A DNA stretch of 8,777 nt from Clostridiaceae bacterium (GCA_012513545.1 JAAZCB010000467.1:1-8777), one strand, 5' to 3'. Positions 1 through 6,197 are shown, counted from the first letter of the stretch. Translations and numbers: made by a program. Notes: a model not told the origin generated them from the sequence alone.

Positions 1-936
1 CGTTGCTGAGCCAACGGCTCCAAAAGTAACTTGGAAAACAGAATACATTACCAAAAGGAAAAGAGGTATCGCAAGAATACGGTTGGTGACTACCCTGTCA
101 ATTTTATCCGACATTGTCAAACCGCCGCCCGACTTCTTTTTTACAGCCTTACTTACAACATCAGTGATGAATCTGTAACGGTTGTCGGCGATAATGGTTT
201 CCATGTCATTGTCATATTCTTTCTCGAGACTCTGCTGATATTCTTTAATGCCGGAAATAATGTCTACAACAGCCGTAAGCTTTTCATTGACTCTTTCATC
301 CCCTTCAAGGAGCTTTATCGCAGTCCAGCGCAGATTATACTTTTCAGGAGTCTTATTCTCTATCGAAGCTTCAACCTGTGAAATGCATTTCTCGATCTTT
401 TCATCATAGATTTTCTGATATTGCTGCTGTGCTTTGACTGCTGCAGTCTGAGCTGACGCCAGGGCCTTTTCCATCAATTCCCCAATGCCCTGCCCCTTAC
501 TGGCAGAAGTTGGTATTACCGGTACACCCAGACATTTCTCAAGCTGCTGTATGTTAATTTTATCTCCCTTTGCCTCGAGAGCATCCATCATATTCAACGC
601 GACAACTACAGGCACTCCGAGCTCCATAAGCTGAGTTGTCAGATAAAGGTTTCTTTCTATATTTGTAGCCTCAACAATATTTATAACCACATCAGGTCTT
701 TCATCGATAATATAATCCCTTGCAACAATTTCTTCCATGGTGTATGGAGATAGGGAATAAATTCCCGGAAGGTCAATAACTTTAACTTCCTCTTTTATTT
801 TTTTTGCTCTTCCCTCTTTCTTCTCGACTGTAACTCCCGGCCAGTTTCCCACATATTGGGTGCTTCCGGTTATTTCATTAAACATGGTAGTCTTCCCACA
901 GTTAGGGTTTCCTACTAATGCAAATGTGTACCCCAT
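1..936 (-). CDS. feoB: FeoB ferrous iron transport GTPase, N-terminal part (cut by the left window edge)
   Basis: FeoB is an inner-membrane Fe(II) transporter with a cytoplasmic G-protein domain at its N-terminus. The frame is open from the ATG at 936 down to base 1, giving 312 codons with no stop. The G domain is intact: P-loop GNPNCGKTT (residues 9–17), the QYVGNWPGVTVEKK switch region (27–40), DLPG (55–58), NMMD (115–118) and TSAS (143–146). A helical, charged stretch (about 165–280) fits the GDI/linker region, and a first hydrophobic segment begins near residue 288 (ILAIPLFLLVMY). The rest of the permease, normally another 300–400 residues, lies beyond the window. An AGAGGG ribosome site sits seven bases before the ATG. 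It follows two feoA genes on the same strand, but a hairpin and a Fur-like box separate it from them, so it may have its own promoter. Family assignment is secure. Confidence 0.96.
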   Translation of the reverse strand, partial: MGYTFALVGNPNCGKTTMFNEITGSTQYVGNWPGVTVEKKEGRAKKIKEEVKVIDLPGIYSLSPYTMEEIVARDYIIDERPDVVINIVEATNIERNLYLTTQLMELGVPVVVALNMMDALEAKGDKINIQQLEKCLGVPVIPTSASKGQGIGELMEKALASAQTAAVKAQQQYQKIYDEKIEKCISQVEASIENKTPEKYNLRWTAIKLLEGDERVNEKLTAVVDIISGIKEYQQSLEKEYDNDMETIIADNRYRFITDVVSKAVKKKSGGGLTMSDKIDRVVTNRILAIPLFLLVMYSVFQVTFGAVGSAT

Positions 937-957
937 TTTAAGCCCTCTTTTCCGATA

Positions 958-974
958 TTGATAATCGTTATCAA
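958..974. promoter_or_regulatory. Fur-box-like operator between feoA2 and feoB
   Basis: TTGATAATCGTTATCAA has 7-bp inverted arms (TTGATAA/TTATCAA). Read as a 7-1-7 Fur site, TGATAAT-C-GTTATCA (959–973) differs from the Bacillus-type consensus TGATAATNATTATCA at one position. It lies 22–38 bases before the feoB ATG, downstream of feoA2. Fur repression when iron is plentiful is inferred from the motif and the gene context. No clear −35/−10 pair was found around it. Confidence 0.75.
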
Positions 975-984
975 ATAATGGTCT

Positions 985-1009
985 AAAAAATTCTGCTCCT
1001 ATAAGCAGA
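985..1009 (-). terminator. Small terminator-like hairpin after feoA2
   Basis: On the minus strand, TCTGCT (1009–1004) pairs with AGCAGA (997–992) around a six-base loop, followed by A and six T residues (990–985). It begins just after the feoA2 stop (1015). The stem is only 6 bp, so it may be a weak terminator that lets some transcripts continue into feoB, or an RNA-processing site. Confidence 0.45.
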
Positions 1010-1014
1010 TTCAT

Positions 1015-1239
1015 TTACTCAACAGTTATGTTTTCAGCTTCGGATTTTCTGAATGTCAGTTCATAACCGCGTATATTAACCTCTATGGGATCTCCTAAAG
1101 GAGCAACTTTCCGTACAATCACCTCTGCGCCTTTTGTAACACCCATATCCATCAATCTTCTCTTAACAGAACTTTCTCCGGCAACTTTTACAATTACGGC
1201 CTTTTCGCCTGGTTTTAAATCCTTCAAACACCTTTGCAA
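1015..1239 (-). CDS. feoA: FeoA family protein (second copy), SH3-like, TTG start
   Basis: FeoA proteins are small cytoplasmic SH3-fold partners needed for FeoB-dependent Fe(II) uptake. This one is 74 residues, the usual size for the family. The C-terminal half carries the family signature VAPLGDPIEVNIRGYELTFRK (split here as VAPLGDPIEV, residues 45–54, and RGYELTFRK, residues 57–65), and DLKPGEKAVI near the N-terminus and RRLMDMGV (27–34) are also typical. The start is a TTG at 1239–1237, chosen because a full AGGAGG ribosome site (1252–1247) sits eight bases upstream and no ATG is available there. The ribosome site begins two bases beyond the feoA1 stop, so the two are almost certainly translated from one message. 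It is the more canonical of the two FeoA copies. Confidence 0.93.
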   Translation of the reverse strand: MQRCLKDLKPGEKAVIVKVAGESSVKRRLMDMGVTKGAEVIVRKVAPLGDPIEVNIRGYELTFRKSEAENITVE

Positions 1240-1254
1240 TCTGTATACCTCCTT

Positions 1255-1473
1255 TTATCTATGTTCAACCATTAACTGCTGTGCAATACCCCTATTAATG
1301 GCAACCCTCGAACCTTTTATAGAGACAATCAAATTCCCGCCCATTTCAGATACTACAGAAATGACAGTGCCAGGTATGATCCCCAGACCCTCAAGAAATT
1401 TTTTTGTTGCATCCTTTGCCCTGCATGCATTTATTACAGCTTCTTTCCCAATGGGAAGCATTGTCAATGGCAT
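1255..1473 (-). CDS. feoA: FeoA family protein (first copy)
   Basis: This is a 72-residue FeoA-like SH3-fold protein, first gene of the iron unit. Features visible are LPIGKEAVINACRAKD (6–21), FLEGLGIIPGTVISVV (26–41) and SIKGSRVAINRGIAQQLMV (51–69), which match the FeoA core strand pattern. It differs from its neighbour by lacking the APLGDPI loop and has GGNLIVSIKGSRVAI instead, a form common in clostridial tandem FeoA pairs. The start at 1473 is preferred over an upstream in-frame ATG at 1578 because AAAGGGGTG lies just before it, while the longer version would run through the TTGACA promoter and the Fur-like box. The stop is 15 bases from the start of feoA2. Its exact partner role relative to the second FeoA is unknown. 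Confidence 0.9.
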   Translation of the reverse strand: MPLTMLPIGKEAVINACRAKDATKKFLEGLGIIPGTVISVVSEMGGNLIVSIKGSRVAINRGIAQQLMVEHR

Positions 1474-1493
1474 AAATAACACCCCTTTAAATA

Positions 1494-1513
1494 GATAATG
1501 ATAATTAGTATCA
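1494..1513. promoter_or_regulatory. Fur-box-like operator upstream of feoA1
   Basis: GATAATGATAATTAGTATC (1494–1512) matches the classical 19-bp Fur box GATAATGATAATCATTATC at 17 positions. As a 7-1-7 site, TGATAAT-T-AGTATCA (1499–1513) has one mismatch. It sits about 20–40 bases before the feoA1 start and downstream of the predicted promoter, where bound Fur would block transcription. Function is inferred from motif and context. Confidence 0.8.
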
Positions 1514-1534
1514 ATATTATAAACCTCAATTATT

Positions 1535-1563
1535 ATTTTAGCAGGTGCTTTATGGAATGTCAA
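1535..1563 (-). promoter_or_regulatory. Sigma-70/SigA-type promoter for feoA1-feoA2
   Basis: On the minus strand TTGACA (1563–1558), a 17-bp spacer and TAAAAT (1540–1535) form a near-consensus promoter pointing at feoA1, with a start expected near 1528. The Fur-like box lies about 15–30 bases downstream of that point. A second possible −10, TATAAT (1521–1516), would place the start inside the Fur box but has no good −35. Confidence 0.7.
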
Positions 1564-1751
1564 TATGAATATTCTCATATTCTTCTGCTCCTAACACCCC
1601 TTTCCAGTTTAAATTCATTATAAGCAATTATAAGTCAAAGAATTTTCAAATGTCAATATTATGCAAAACCCGCCACAGCAAAAAGTTTTTCATCAGGCTT
1701 TTTACCCATATATTCTCTATTAAGCATTAGAAATCAATTGTTAAAAAATGC

Positions 1752-1780
1752 TTGCATAAAGTTTTTTCTTGTGTTAATGT
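1752..1780 (+). promoter_or_regulatory. Possible promoter for the DEAD-box helicase gene
   Basis: TTGCAT (1752–1757), a 17-bp spacer and TAATGT (1775–1780) resemble a SigA promoter. It would give a 5' leader of about 90 nt before the helicase ATG. The rest of 1580–1877 is AT-rich, including a TA-repeat run near 1821–1834, and shows no other feature I can support. Confidence 0.45.
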
Positions 1781-1877
1781 AAGTTATCTCTCGTATTATA
1801 AAATCTATTATGAGGAATTTTAATATATATATATTTGTAAAGACAAACTGTAAAATAATTAAGAAAGTTGGATACGG

Positions 1878-3479
1878 ATGGATAAAGTCAAGTTTACACA
1901 AATGGAGATATCTGCTGAGATATTAAAAGCAGTGGAAGATATGGGGTATGAAGAAGCTACGGCTATTCAGACCAAAAGCATTCCGATTATAATGTCAGGA
2001 AAGGATATGATCGGTCATTCCCAGACAGGAACAGGAAAAACTGCAGCATTTGGAATACCTGCCCTCGAAAGGATAGGTAAGGATGACAAGGAGCTTAAGA
2101 TTCTGGTATTGTGTCCTACAAGGGAATTGGCAATACAAGCATCAGGAGAAATCAGAAAGTTTGCAAAATACAAGCATAGCATTAAAACTCTGCCTATCTA
2201 TGGAGGTCAGCCTATTGACCGGCAAATAAAGGCCTTAAAACAAGGCGTTCAGATAGTAATAGGTACTCCTGGCCGTGTTATGGACCATATGAGACGCCGC
2301 ACCTTGAAACTGGGCTCGGTATCAATGGTAGTACTTGATGAGGCTGATGAAATGCTCAATATGGGTTTTCGTGAAGATATTGAGACAATACTTAAGGATA
2401 TTCCCGAGGAAAGGCAGACTGTTTTGTTTTCTGCAACAATGTCAAGTGAAATTCTCGGACTTACAAAAAAATACCAGAAACAACCTGAACTGGTTAAGGT
2501 AGTCCATAAGCAGCTGACTGTTCCAAGCATTGAACAGTATTATTATGAAGTTGCGCAACCTAAGAAGCTTGAGGTTCTAAGCAGGCTTTTGGATATGTAT
2601 AATCCAAAACTCTCCCTGGTTTTCTGCAATACAAAAAAGAAGGTTGATGAACTTGTCAGTGACCTTCAACAAATGGGTTATATGGCCGATGGCTTGCATG
2701 GAGATATGAACCAGCCTGCCAGGGACCGGGTTATGAATGCCTTCAGGAAAGGAAGAATTGATATTCTCGCAGCTACTGATGTAGCAGCAAGAGGCATTGA
2801 TGTTGATAATGTTGAAGCCGTTTTCAATTTCGATATTCCACAGGATGAAGAGTATTATGTGCACCGTATCGGAAGAACCGGACGTGCCGGACGGACAGGA
2901 CGTGCTTTTACACTTGTATCCGGAAGAAAGGAAATGCTTACCCTTAAGGATATACAAAGATATACCAATTCAAAAATAAATCTTCAACCCGTTCCTACTG
3001 CCAGTGATGTTGAAGAAAACAAGATTAACACGTTTATCCGGCAGGTCAAGGAAGTTGCAAAAGAAGGAGCTCTGAATGATTATACACAGATAGTGGAGCA
3101 GCTTATGGAGGAAGAGCTTACTTCTGTTGATATTGCCGCCGCCCTAATTAAAATAATTTATGAAAAGGACAAGGACACCTCAAGAGAACATGTTGATGAG
3201 GATGAGGATGACTTTGGTGATTCAGGGGCAGAGCCGGGTATGGTAAGGCTGTTCATCAACATAGGAAGAAATGAAAAAGTAAGACCTAAAGACATTGTCG
3301 GAGCTATAGCTGGTGAAACTGGTATCAAAGGAAAAATTATAGGAACAATAGATGTTTATGACAAGTACACCTTCGTTGAGGTTCCAAAGGAAAACGCAAA
3401 GGATGTTCTTACCATAATGAAAAACGCACAGATAAAAGGAAAGAAAATCAATATAGAACCCGCAAGAAATAAAAATTAA
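1878..3479 (+). CDS. DEAD-box ATP-dependent RNA helicase with DbpA-type RNA-binding domain
   Basis: This 533-residue protein unwinds or remodels RNA using ATP in the cytoplasm, typically in ribosome assembly, mRNA decay or cold adaptation. All helicase motifs are present in order: Q motif (GYEEATAIQ, 23–31), motif I SQTGTGKT (48–55), PTRELA (80–85), TPGR (130–133), DEAD (154–157), SAT (185–187), LVFCNTK (247–253), ATDVAARGID (299–308) and HRIGRTGRAGR (329–339). After a helical stretch and an acidic linker (439–447), residues 455–528 fit the DbpA/CsdA RNA-binding fold (MVRLFINIGRNEKVRPKDIV, then FVEVP near 499–503). Size and layout fit the DeaD/CshA/DbpA group, and I cannot choose between those names. 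The ribosome site is weak (only GGAT-like bases before the ATG). The gene stands alone, with terminators after it. Confidence 0.96.
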   Translation: MDKVKFTQMEISAEILKAVEDMGYEEATAIQTKSIPIIMSGKDMIGHSQTGTGKTAAFGIPALERIGKDDKELKILVLCPTRELAIQASGEIRKFAKYKHSIKTLPIYGGQPIDRQIKALKQGVQIVIGTPGRVMDHMRRRTLKLGSVSMVVLDEADEMLNMGFREDIETILKDIPEERQTVLFSATMSSEILGLTKKYQKQPELVKVVHKQLTVPSIEQYYYEVAQPKKLEVLSRLLDMYNPKLSLVFCNTKKKVDELVSDLQQMGYMADGLHGDMNQPARDRVMNAFRKGRIDILAATDVAARGIDVDNVEAVFNFDIPQDEEYYVHRIGRTGRAGRTGRAFTLVSGRKEMLTLKDIQRYTNSKINLQPVPTASDVEENKINTFIRQVKEVAKEGALNDYTQIVEQLMEEELTSVDIAAALIKIIYEKDKDTSREHVDEDEDDFGDSGAEPGMVRLFINIGRNEKVRPKDIVGAIAGETGIKGKIIGTIDVYDKYTFVEVPKENAKDVLTIMKNAQIKGKKINIEPARNKN

Positions 3480-3485
3480 AATGTA

Positions 3486-3523
3486 TTGCCTGATTTCCCT
3501 TCGGGAAATGGCCCTTAATAAAA
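3486..3523 (+). repeat. Palindromic repeat element, copy 1
   Basis: This intergenic element starts with TTGCC, contains a hairpin ATTTCCC-TTC-GGGAAAT (3493–3509), then GGC, and ends in AATAAAA. GCC and GGC extend the stem around a TG bulge. A second copy lies in the opposite orientation at 5000→4964; the two agree at about 34 of 38 aligned positions (three substitutions, one gap). It lies just after the helicase stop. A dispersed extragenic palindrome or a terminator component is the likeliest explanation. Confidence 0.7.
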
Positions 3524-3553
3524 ATCTTCGGGACATCGAGTCCCTCGCTTTTT
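3520..3553 (+). terminator. Degenerate terminator hairpin after the helicase gene
   Basis: GGGAC (3530–3534) pairs with GTCCC (3540–3544) around ATCGA and is followed by TCGCTTTTT. The block aligns with the strong terminator at 4999–5031 (shared CATC, AG, CTCGCTTTTT and a downstream GTTAAT), but its left arm has decayed from GCGAG to TCTTC. Probably weak alone. Confidence 0.5.
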
Positions 3554-3562
3554 GCCGTTAAT

Positions 3563-3596
3563 AAAGGGGTGCTTTTGCTTATCTGCACCCTTTTTT
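3563..3596 (+). terminator. Rho-independent terminator of the helicase gene
   Basis: GGGTGC (3567–3572) pairs with GCACCC (3585–3590) around a 12-base loop, followed by six T residues. A G·T pair and AAA/TTT can extend the stem. It lies about 85 bases after the helicase stop and points away from it. Confidence 0.85.
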
Positions 3597-3859
3597 ATAT
3601 TCACTTTTCAAACCCGGCTCCATCCATAAAAATCCTCCGAAGCCGTAAAAGCATCGGCATTCTCGGATTTTCATCATGCATAGGTAATCTTTAAAATACA
3701 CTTGCAGTATCCGCTACAGACTATAAATTATATAAAATTGAAATAGAAGAAGAGTCTCAAAAAAAAACTGGGAAGAAGTATAACATTTGTACATTGAAAA
3801 GCCCTGTACTAATTGCATATGGCAAATGCAAAAAATACAATAAAATTTTCAAGACATCC
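3597..3859. other. Intergenic DNA with no supported gene
   Basis: Between the helicase terminator and the GH43 promoter I see no convincing coding frame on either strand. The only notable structure is a short inverted repeat TTGCAT/ATGCAA (3813–3831, 7-base loop), about 40–60 bases upstream of the −35 and possibly an operator half-site pair; evidence for that is weak. The strand has purine-rich stretches near 3746–3778. Confidence 0.4.
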
Positions 3860-3887
3860 TTGATTGATACGTTTATATTGGTATAAT
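3860..3887 (+). promoter_or_regulatory. SigA-type promoter of the GH43 gene
   Basis: TTGATT (3860–3865), a 16-bp spacer and a perfect TATAAT (3882–3887) give an expected start near 3894 and a leader of about 45 nt before the GH43 ATG. The ribosome site AAAGGAG (3925–3931) follows, seven bases from the ATG. Confidence 0.75.
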
Positions 3888-3938
3888 AATACTTAATTGA
3901 TCTTTTACGAAATTTAAAACTCATAAAGGAGAAAAAAA

Positions 3939-4919
3939 ATGCCAAATAACTCTAAACCGAAAGAACCGTTAGTTACTCATATTTACACAGCAGATCCATC
4001 TGCTCATGTTTTTGATGATAAGATTTACATCTATCCCTCCCATGATCTTGACAAGGATATACCTTCAAATGACAATGGTGATCAATATATGATGGAAGAT
4101 TACCACATATTGTCCCTTGATAGTATGGATTCTCCTTGTGTAGACCATGGTGAAGCAATTCACTTAAGGGATATCCCTTGGGCAACAAAGCAGCTGTGGG
4201 CACCCGATGCAGCATTTAAGAATAATACCTATTATTTGTATTTTCCTGCAAGGGATAAAAACGACATTTTCAGGATCGGTGTAGCTACAAGCTCAAGTCC
4301 TTCAGGACCCTTCAAACCCCAACCTGACTATATACCAGGAAGTTTCAGTATTGACCCTGCAGTACTGGTGGATGATGATAACAAGGCATATATTTATTTT
4401 GGCGGGCTTTGGGGAGGACAGCTGGAAAAATGGCAGACAGGCAGCTATAATCCTGATGCAGAAGGCCCTGCACCGTCACAACCTGCCTTAGGGCCAATAG
4501 TAGCTGAATTAAGTGAGGATATGCTGACCTTTAAAGATACTCCTGCACAAATATCAATTGTAGACGAGGATGGCAAACCGATACTTGCCGGTGATGAAGA
4601 AAGAAGATATTTTGAAGGTCCGTGGATGCATAAATACAACGGATACTATTATCTTTCATATTCAACCGGTACTACACATTACATTGTATATGCAATAAGC
4701 AAAAACCCGAAGGGGCCCTTTGTTTATAAGGGAAAGATACTTACTCCCGTGTTGGGCTGGACTACACATCATTCGATTGTTAAGTTTAAGGACAAATGGT
4801 ATCTGTTTTATCATGATTGTTCATTATCCGGCGGAATTGACAACAAGCGCTGTGTAAAATACACCGAACTCAAATACAATGCTGACGGTACAATCCAGAC
4901 AATAGAGCCGTACAAATAA
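3939..4919 (+). CDS. Glycoside hydrolase family 43, probable intracellular beta-xylosidase/alpha-L-arabinofuranosidase
   Basis: GH43 enzymes are five-bladed beta-propellers that hydrolyse xylosyl or arabinosyl linkages with inversion. In this 326-residue protein the expected acidic residues are visible: general base D19 in YTADPSAHVF (16–25), pKa modulator D139 in SIDPAVLVDDD (137–147) and general acid E226 in YFEGPWMHK (224–232). QLWAPD (85–90), the repeated YYLYF/YYYLSY/WYLFYHD strands and the metal-site region THHSI (276–280) also fit. The TADPSAHVF–IYPSHD opening resembles GH43 subfamily 1 beta-xylosidase/arabinofuranosidases, but substrate is inferred. There is no signal peptide, carbohydrate-binding module or dockerin, so it probably acts in the cytoplasm on imported short oligosaccharides. 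The AAAGGAG site seven bases upstream fixes the start. It has its own promoter and terminators and no same-strand partner, so transporter genes must be elsewhere. Confidence 0.92.
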   Translation: MPNNSKPKEPLVTHIYTADPSAHVFDDKIYIYPSHDLDKDIPSNDNGDQYMMEDYHILSLDSMDSPCVDHGEAIHLRDIPWATKQLWAPDAAFKNNTYYLYFPARDKNDIFRIGVATSSSPSGPFKPQPDYIPGSFSIDPAVLVDDDNKAYIYFGGLWGGQLEKWQTGSYNPDAEGPAPSQPALGPIVAELSEDMLTFKDTPAQISIVDEDGKPILAGDEERRYFEGPWMHKYNGYYYLSYSTGTTHYIVYAISKNPKGPFVYKGKILTPVLGWTTHHSIVKFKDKWYLFYHDCSLSGGIDNKRCVKYTELKYNADGTIQTIEPYK

Positions 4920-4929
4920 TGTATTGCCA

Positions 4930-4975
4930 GCACTAAAAAAGACATGTCGCTTTTGGACATGTCTTTTATTAGTGC
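4930..4975 (+). terminator. Long hairpin just after the GH43 stop
   Basis: The arm at 4930–4948 pairs with 4956–4975 over 19 base pairs with one bulged T, around the loop GCTTTTG. The upper stem is the perfect AAAAGACATGTC/GACATGTCTTTT. It starts 11 bases after the GH43 stop. It could act as a terminator or as a 3'-end stabiliser; the T run lies within the stem rather than after it. Confidence 0.65.
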
Positions 4976-5000
4976 CATTTCCCGGAGGGAAATCCGGCAA
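4964..5000 (-). repeat. Palindromic repeat element, copy 2 (inverted)
   Basis: Read on the minus strand this matches the element at 3486–3523, with TTGCC, ATTTCCC-TCC-GGGAAAT (4993–4977), GGC and AATAAAA. On the plus strand TGCC (4973–4976) and GGCA (4996–4999) extend the hairpin around a CC bulge. A TTGCC at 4924–4928 and GGCAA at 4996–5000 could close the whole block over two hairpins. Confidence 0.7.
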
Positions 5001-5031
5001 AAAGCGAGAGGCATCAAGCCTCTCGCTTTTT
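4999..5031. terminator. Strong bidirectional Rho-independent terminator
   Basis: A perfect 14-bp inverted repeat, AAAAAGCGAGAGGC (4999–5012) and its complement (5018–5031), encloses the loop ATCAA. It gives a GC-rich stem followed by five T residues in both directions. It sits between the converging GH43 gene and the Nudix unit, so it can end both transcripts. Confidence 0.92.
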
Positions 5032-5196
5032 ATTGTTAATTATTATTAATATTTAAACTTTATTATGTATAAAAAGTTAAATTTCCTATTCCATATGTTA
5101 CACGATTATACTTTATAAGATTTTTCGTCGTGCTTCAATTTCTTTAATACAGTATCATGAAAATTATAATGTAAAATCATTTCGTGGCATTTTTTT

Positions 5197-5613
5197 TTAA
5201 CTAAGCAATTCCCTGTACTTTTTATAGGATAGATTGAGTAAAGCCTTATCCTGACTGTAGGTTACAAGCTGTAATGCGTGCTCAAGGTTGAAGAATCCGC
5301 CTTCTGTAAACTTTTCCTTTTCCAATATATTAAACCTGTCACTGCCAGTGCGCATTATAAACCAGGTTATTCTATTGCAGACCGGCCTTTGGCGGCTAAT
5401 AGAATAAAATTCGTAACTCGTGTCCCCACCTGTTGAGACTATCTCTGCAATTATTCCGCCTTCATCCATAACCCTTTTTACGGCTACTTCGGCAGGCAAT
5501 TCACCATTTCGTATTATACCTTTTGGAAATACCCATTCCCCTTTTTCATTTTTAAGAAGAAATACCTTGTCTTCAAAAAATACAACCCCTCCGGCACAAT
5601 TCCTTACAATCAT
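5197..5613 (-). CDS. Nudix-fold protein with degenerate Nudix box
   Basis: Nudix proteins usually hydrolyse nucleoside diphosphates linked to another moiety, using a GX5EX7REUXEEXGU motif. In this 138-residue protein the fold is recognisable: an N-terminal strand RNCAGGVVFF (4–13), GEWVFPKG (25–32) leading into the box, and the box itself at 32–54 with G32, E38, E51, G53 and I54 in register. The central RE pair, however, is K46-R47, and the first E of EE is D50, so a metal-binding glutamate is missing. It may therefore be weakly active, use a different metal geometry, or be a ligand-binding regulator. The start is fixed by AAGGAGG (5627–5621) seven bases before the ATG. It lies 60 bases downstream of the Gre-like gene on the same strand, probably as an operon. 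Substrate unknown. Confidence 0.85.
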   Translation of the reverse strand: MIVRNCAGGVVFFEDKVFLLKNEKGEWVFPKGIIRNGELPAEVAVKRVMDEGGIIAEIVSTGGDTSYEFYSISRQRPVCNRITWFIMRTGSDRFNILEKEKFTEGGFFNLEHALQLVTYSQDKALLNLSYKKYRELLS

Positions 5614-5673
5614 AGCACAGCCTCCTTAATATTCTTTATTTTTGGGAGCACATATATCTAAACACTTCCTTAA

Positions 5674-6141
5674 TCATGATTCATACCGTATTGATTTAAT
5701 CCTGTATACAGTATTATTGCCATACAGGTTTGTTTCTATAATATCTCCCGTTTCCTTAAGGATCAGAGTCCTACCGAACTCGGACACATATGAGAGGTCA
5801 TTTTGGGATGTCGAGGCATCATATGGTGAAACAACTCTCAATTTTTGTGTGTCCCCGCTGCTTACTTCCTCAAGTTCTACCGTACTGCCAATAATCACAA
5901 ACGGCAGGTAGTTCAGTGACTTAATTTTTTCACGGGTTGGCCTTTCTACAACACTAACTTTTCCTACCAGTTCCTCAAGTTTTTTAAGATAAACATCCAT
6001 AAAACGATTAAATTCATTGCGTAAATCCGAGGGCTCAGAAAACAGTTCATCGACTATATCATTCCTGCTTTCCTCAGTATTAACCAGATGACTCAATACA
6101 GAACTGTAAGTAAACGCCGTCAGTTCAATTACTGAGGACAT
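5674..6141 (-). CDS. GreA/GreB C-terminal-domain protein, divergent
   Basis: GreA and relatives bind RNA polymerase through a C-terminal FKBP-like domain and insert an N-terminal coiled coil into the secondary channel. Residues 81–153 of this 155-residue protein fit that C-terminal domain: FVIIGSTVELEE (81–92), LRVVSPYDA (101–109), SYVSEFGRTLILKETGD (117–133) and YRIKSI (146–151). The first 75 residues are helical and charged but lack the GDLSENAEY-like acidic tip that GreA uses for RNA cleavage. The usual SPLG turn is SEFG here. It is therefore more likely an RNA-polymerase-binding regulator, like other Gre paralogues, than a working GreA; this is inference. The ribosome site GGGGAGGTG precedes the ATG by five bases. 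It is first in a unit with the Nudix gene. Confidence 0.82.
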   Translation of the reverse strand: MSSVIELTAFTYSSVLSHLVNTEESRNDIVDELFSEPSDLRNEFNRFMDVYLKKLEELVGKVSVVERPTREKIKSLNYLPFVIIGSTVELEEVSSGDTQKLRVVSPYDASTSQNDLSYVSEFGRTLILKETGDIIETNLYGNNTVYRIKSIRYES

Positions 6142-6197
6142 TTTTACACCTCCCCTTCCAATACATTAAATGGAAATTACTGCAAATAGAACGAAAG

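Noticed and set aside
31..381. Plus-strand open frame of 116 codons
   Set aside because: It lies opposite feoB, whose protein sequence is clearly conserved. It has no ribosome site and no family resemblance.
1474..1578. N-terminal extension of feoA1 to the ATG at 1578
   Set aside because: It would translate through the TTGACA/TAAAAT promoter and the Fur-like box. The ATG at 1473 has a good ribosome site and gives the normal FeoA length.
3757..3945. Minus-strand frame of 62 codons upstream of GH43
   Set aside because: It is rich in Phe, Tyr and Lys from AT-rich DNA, has no ribosome site and overlaps the GH43 promoter and start.
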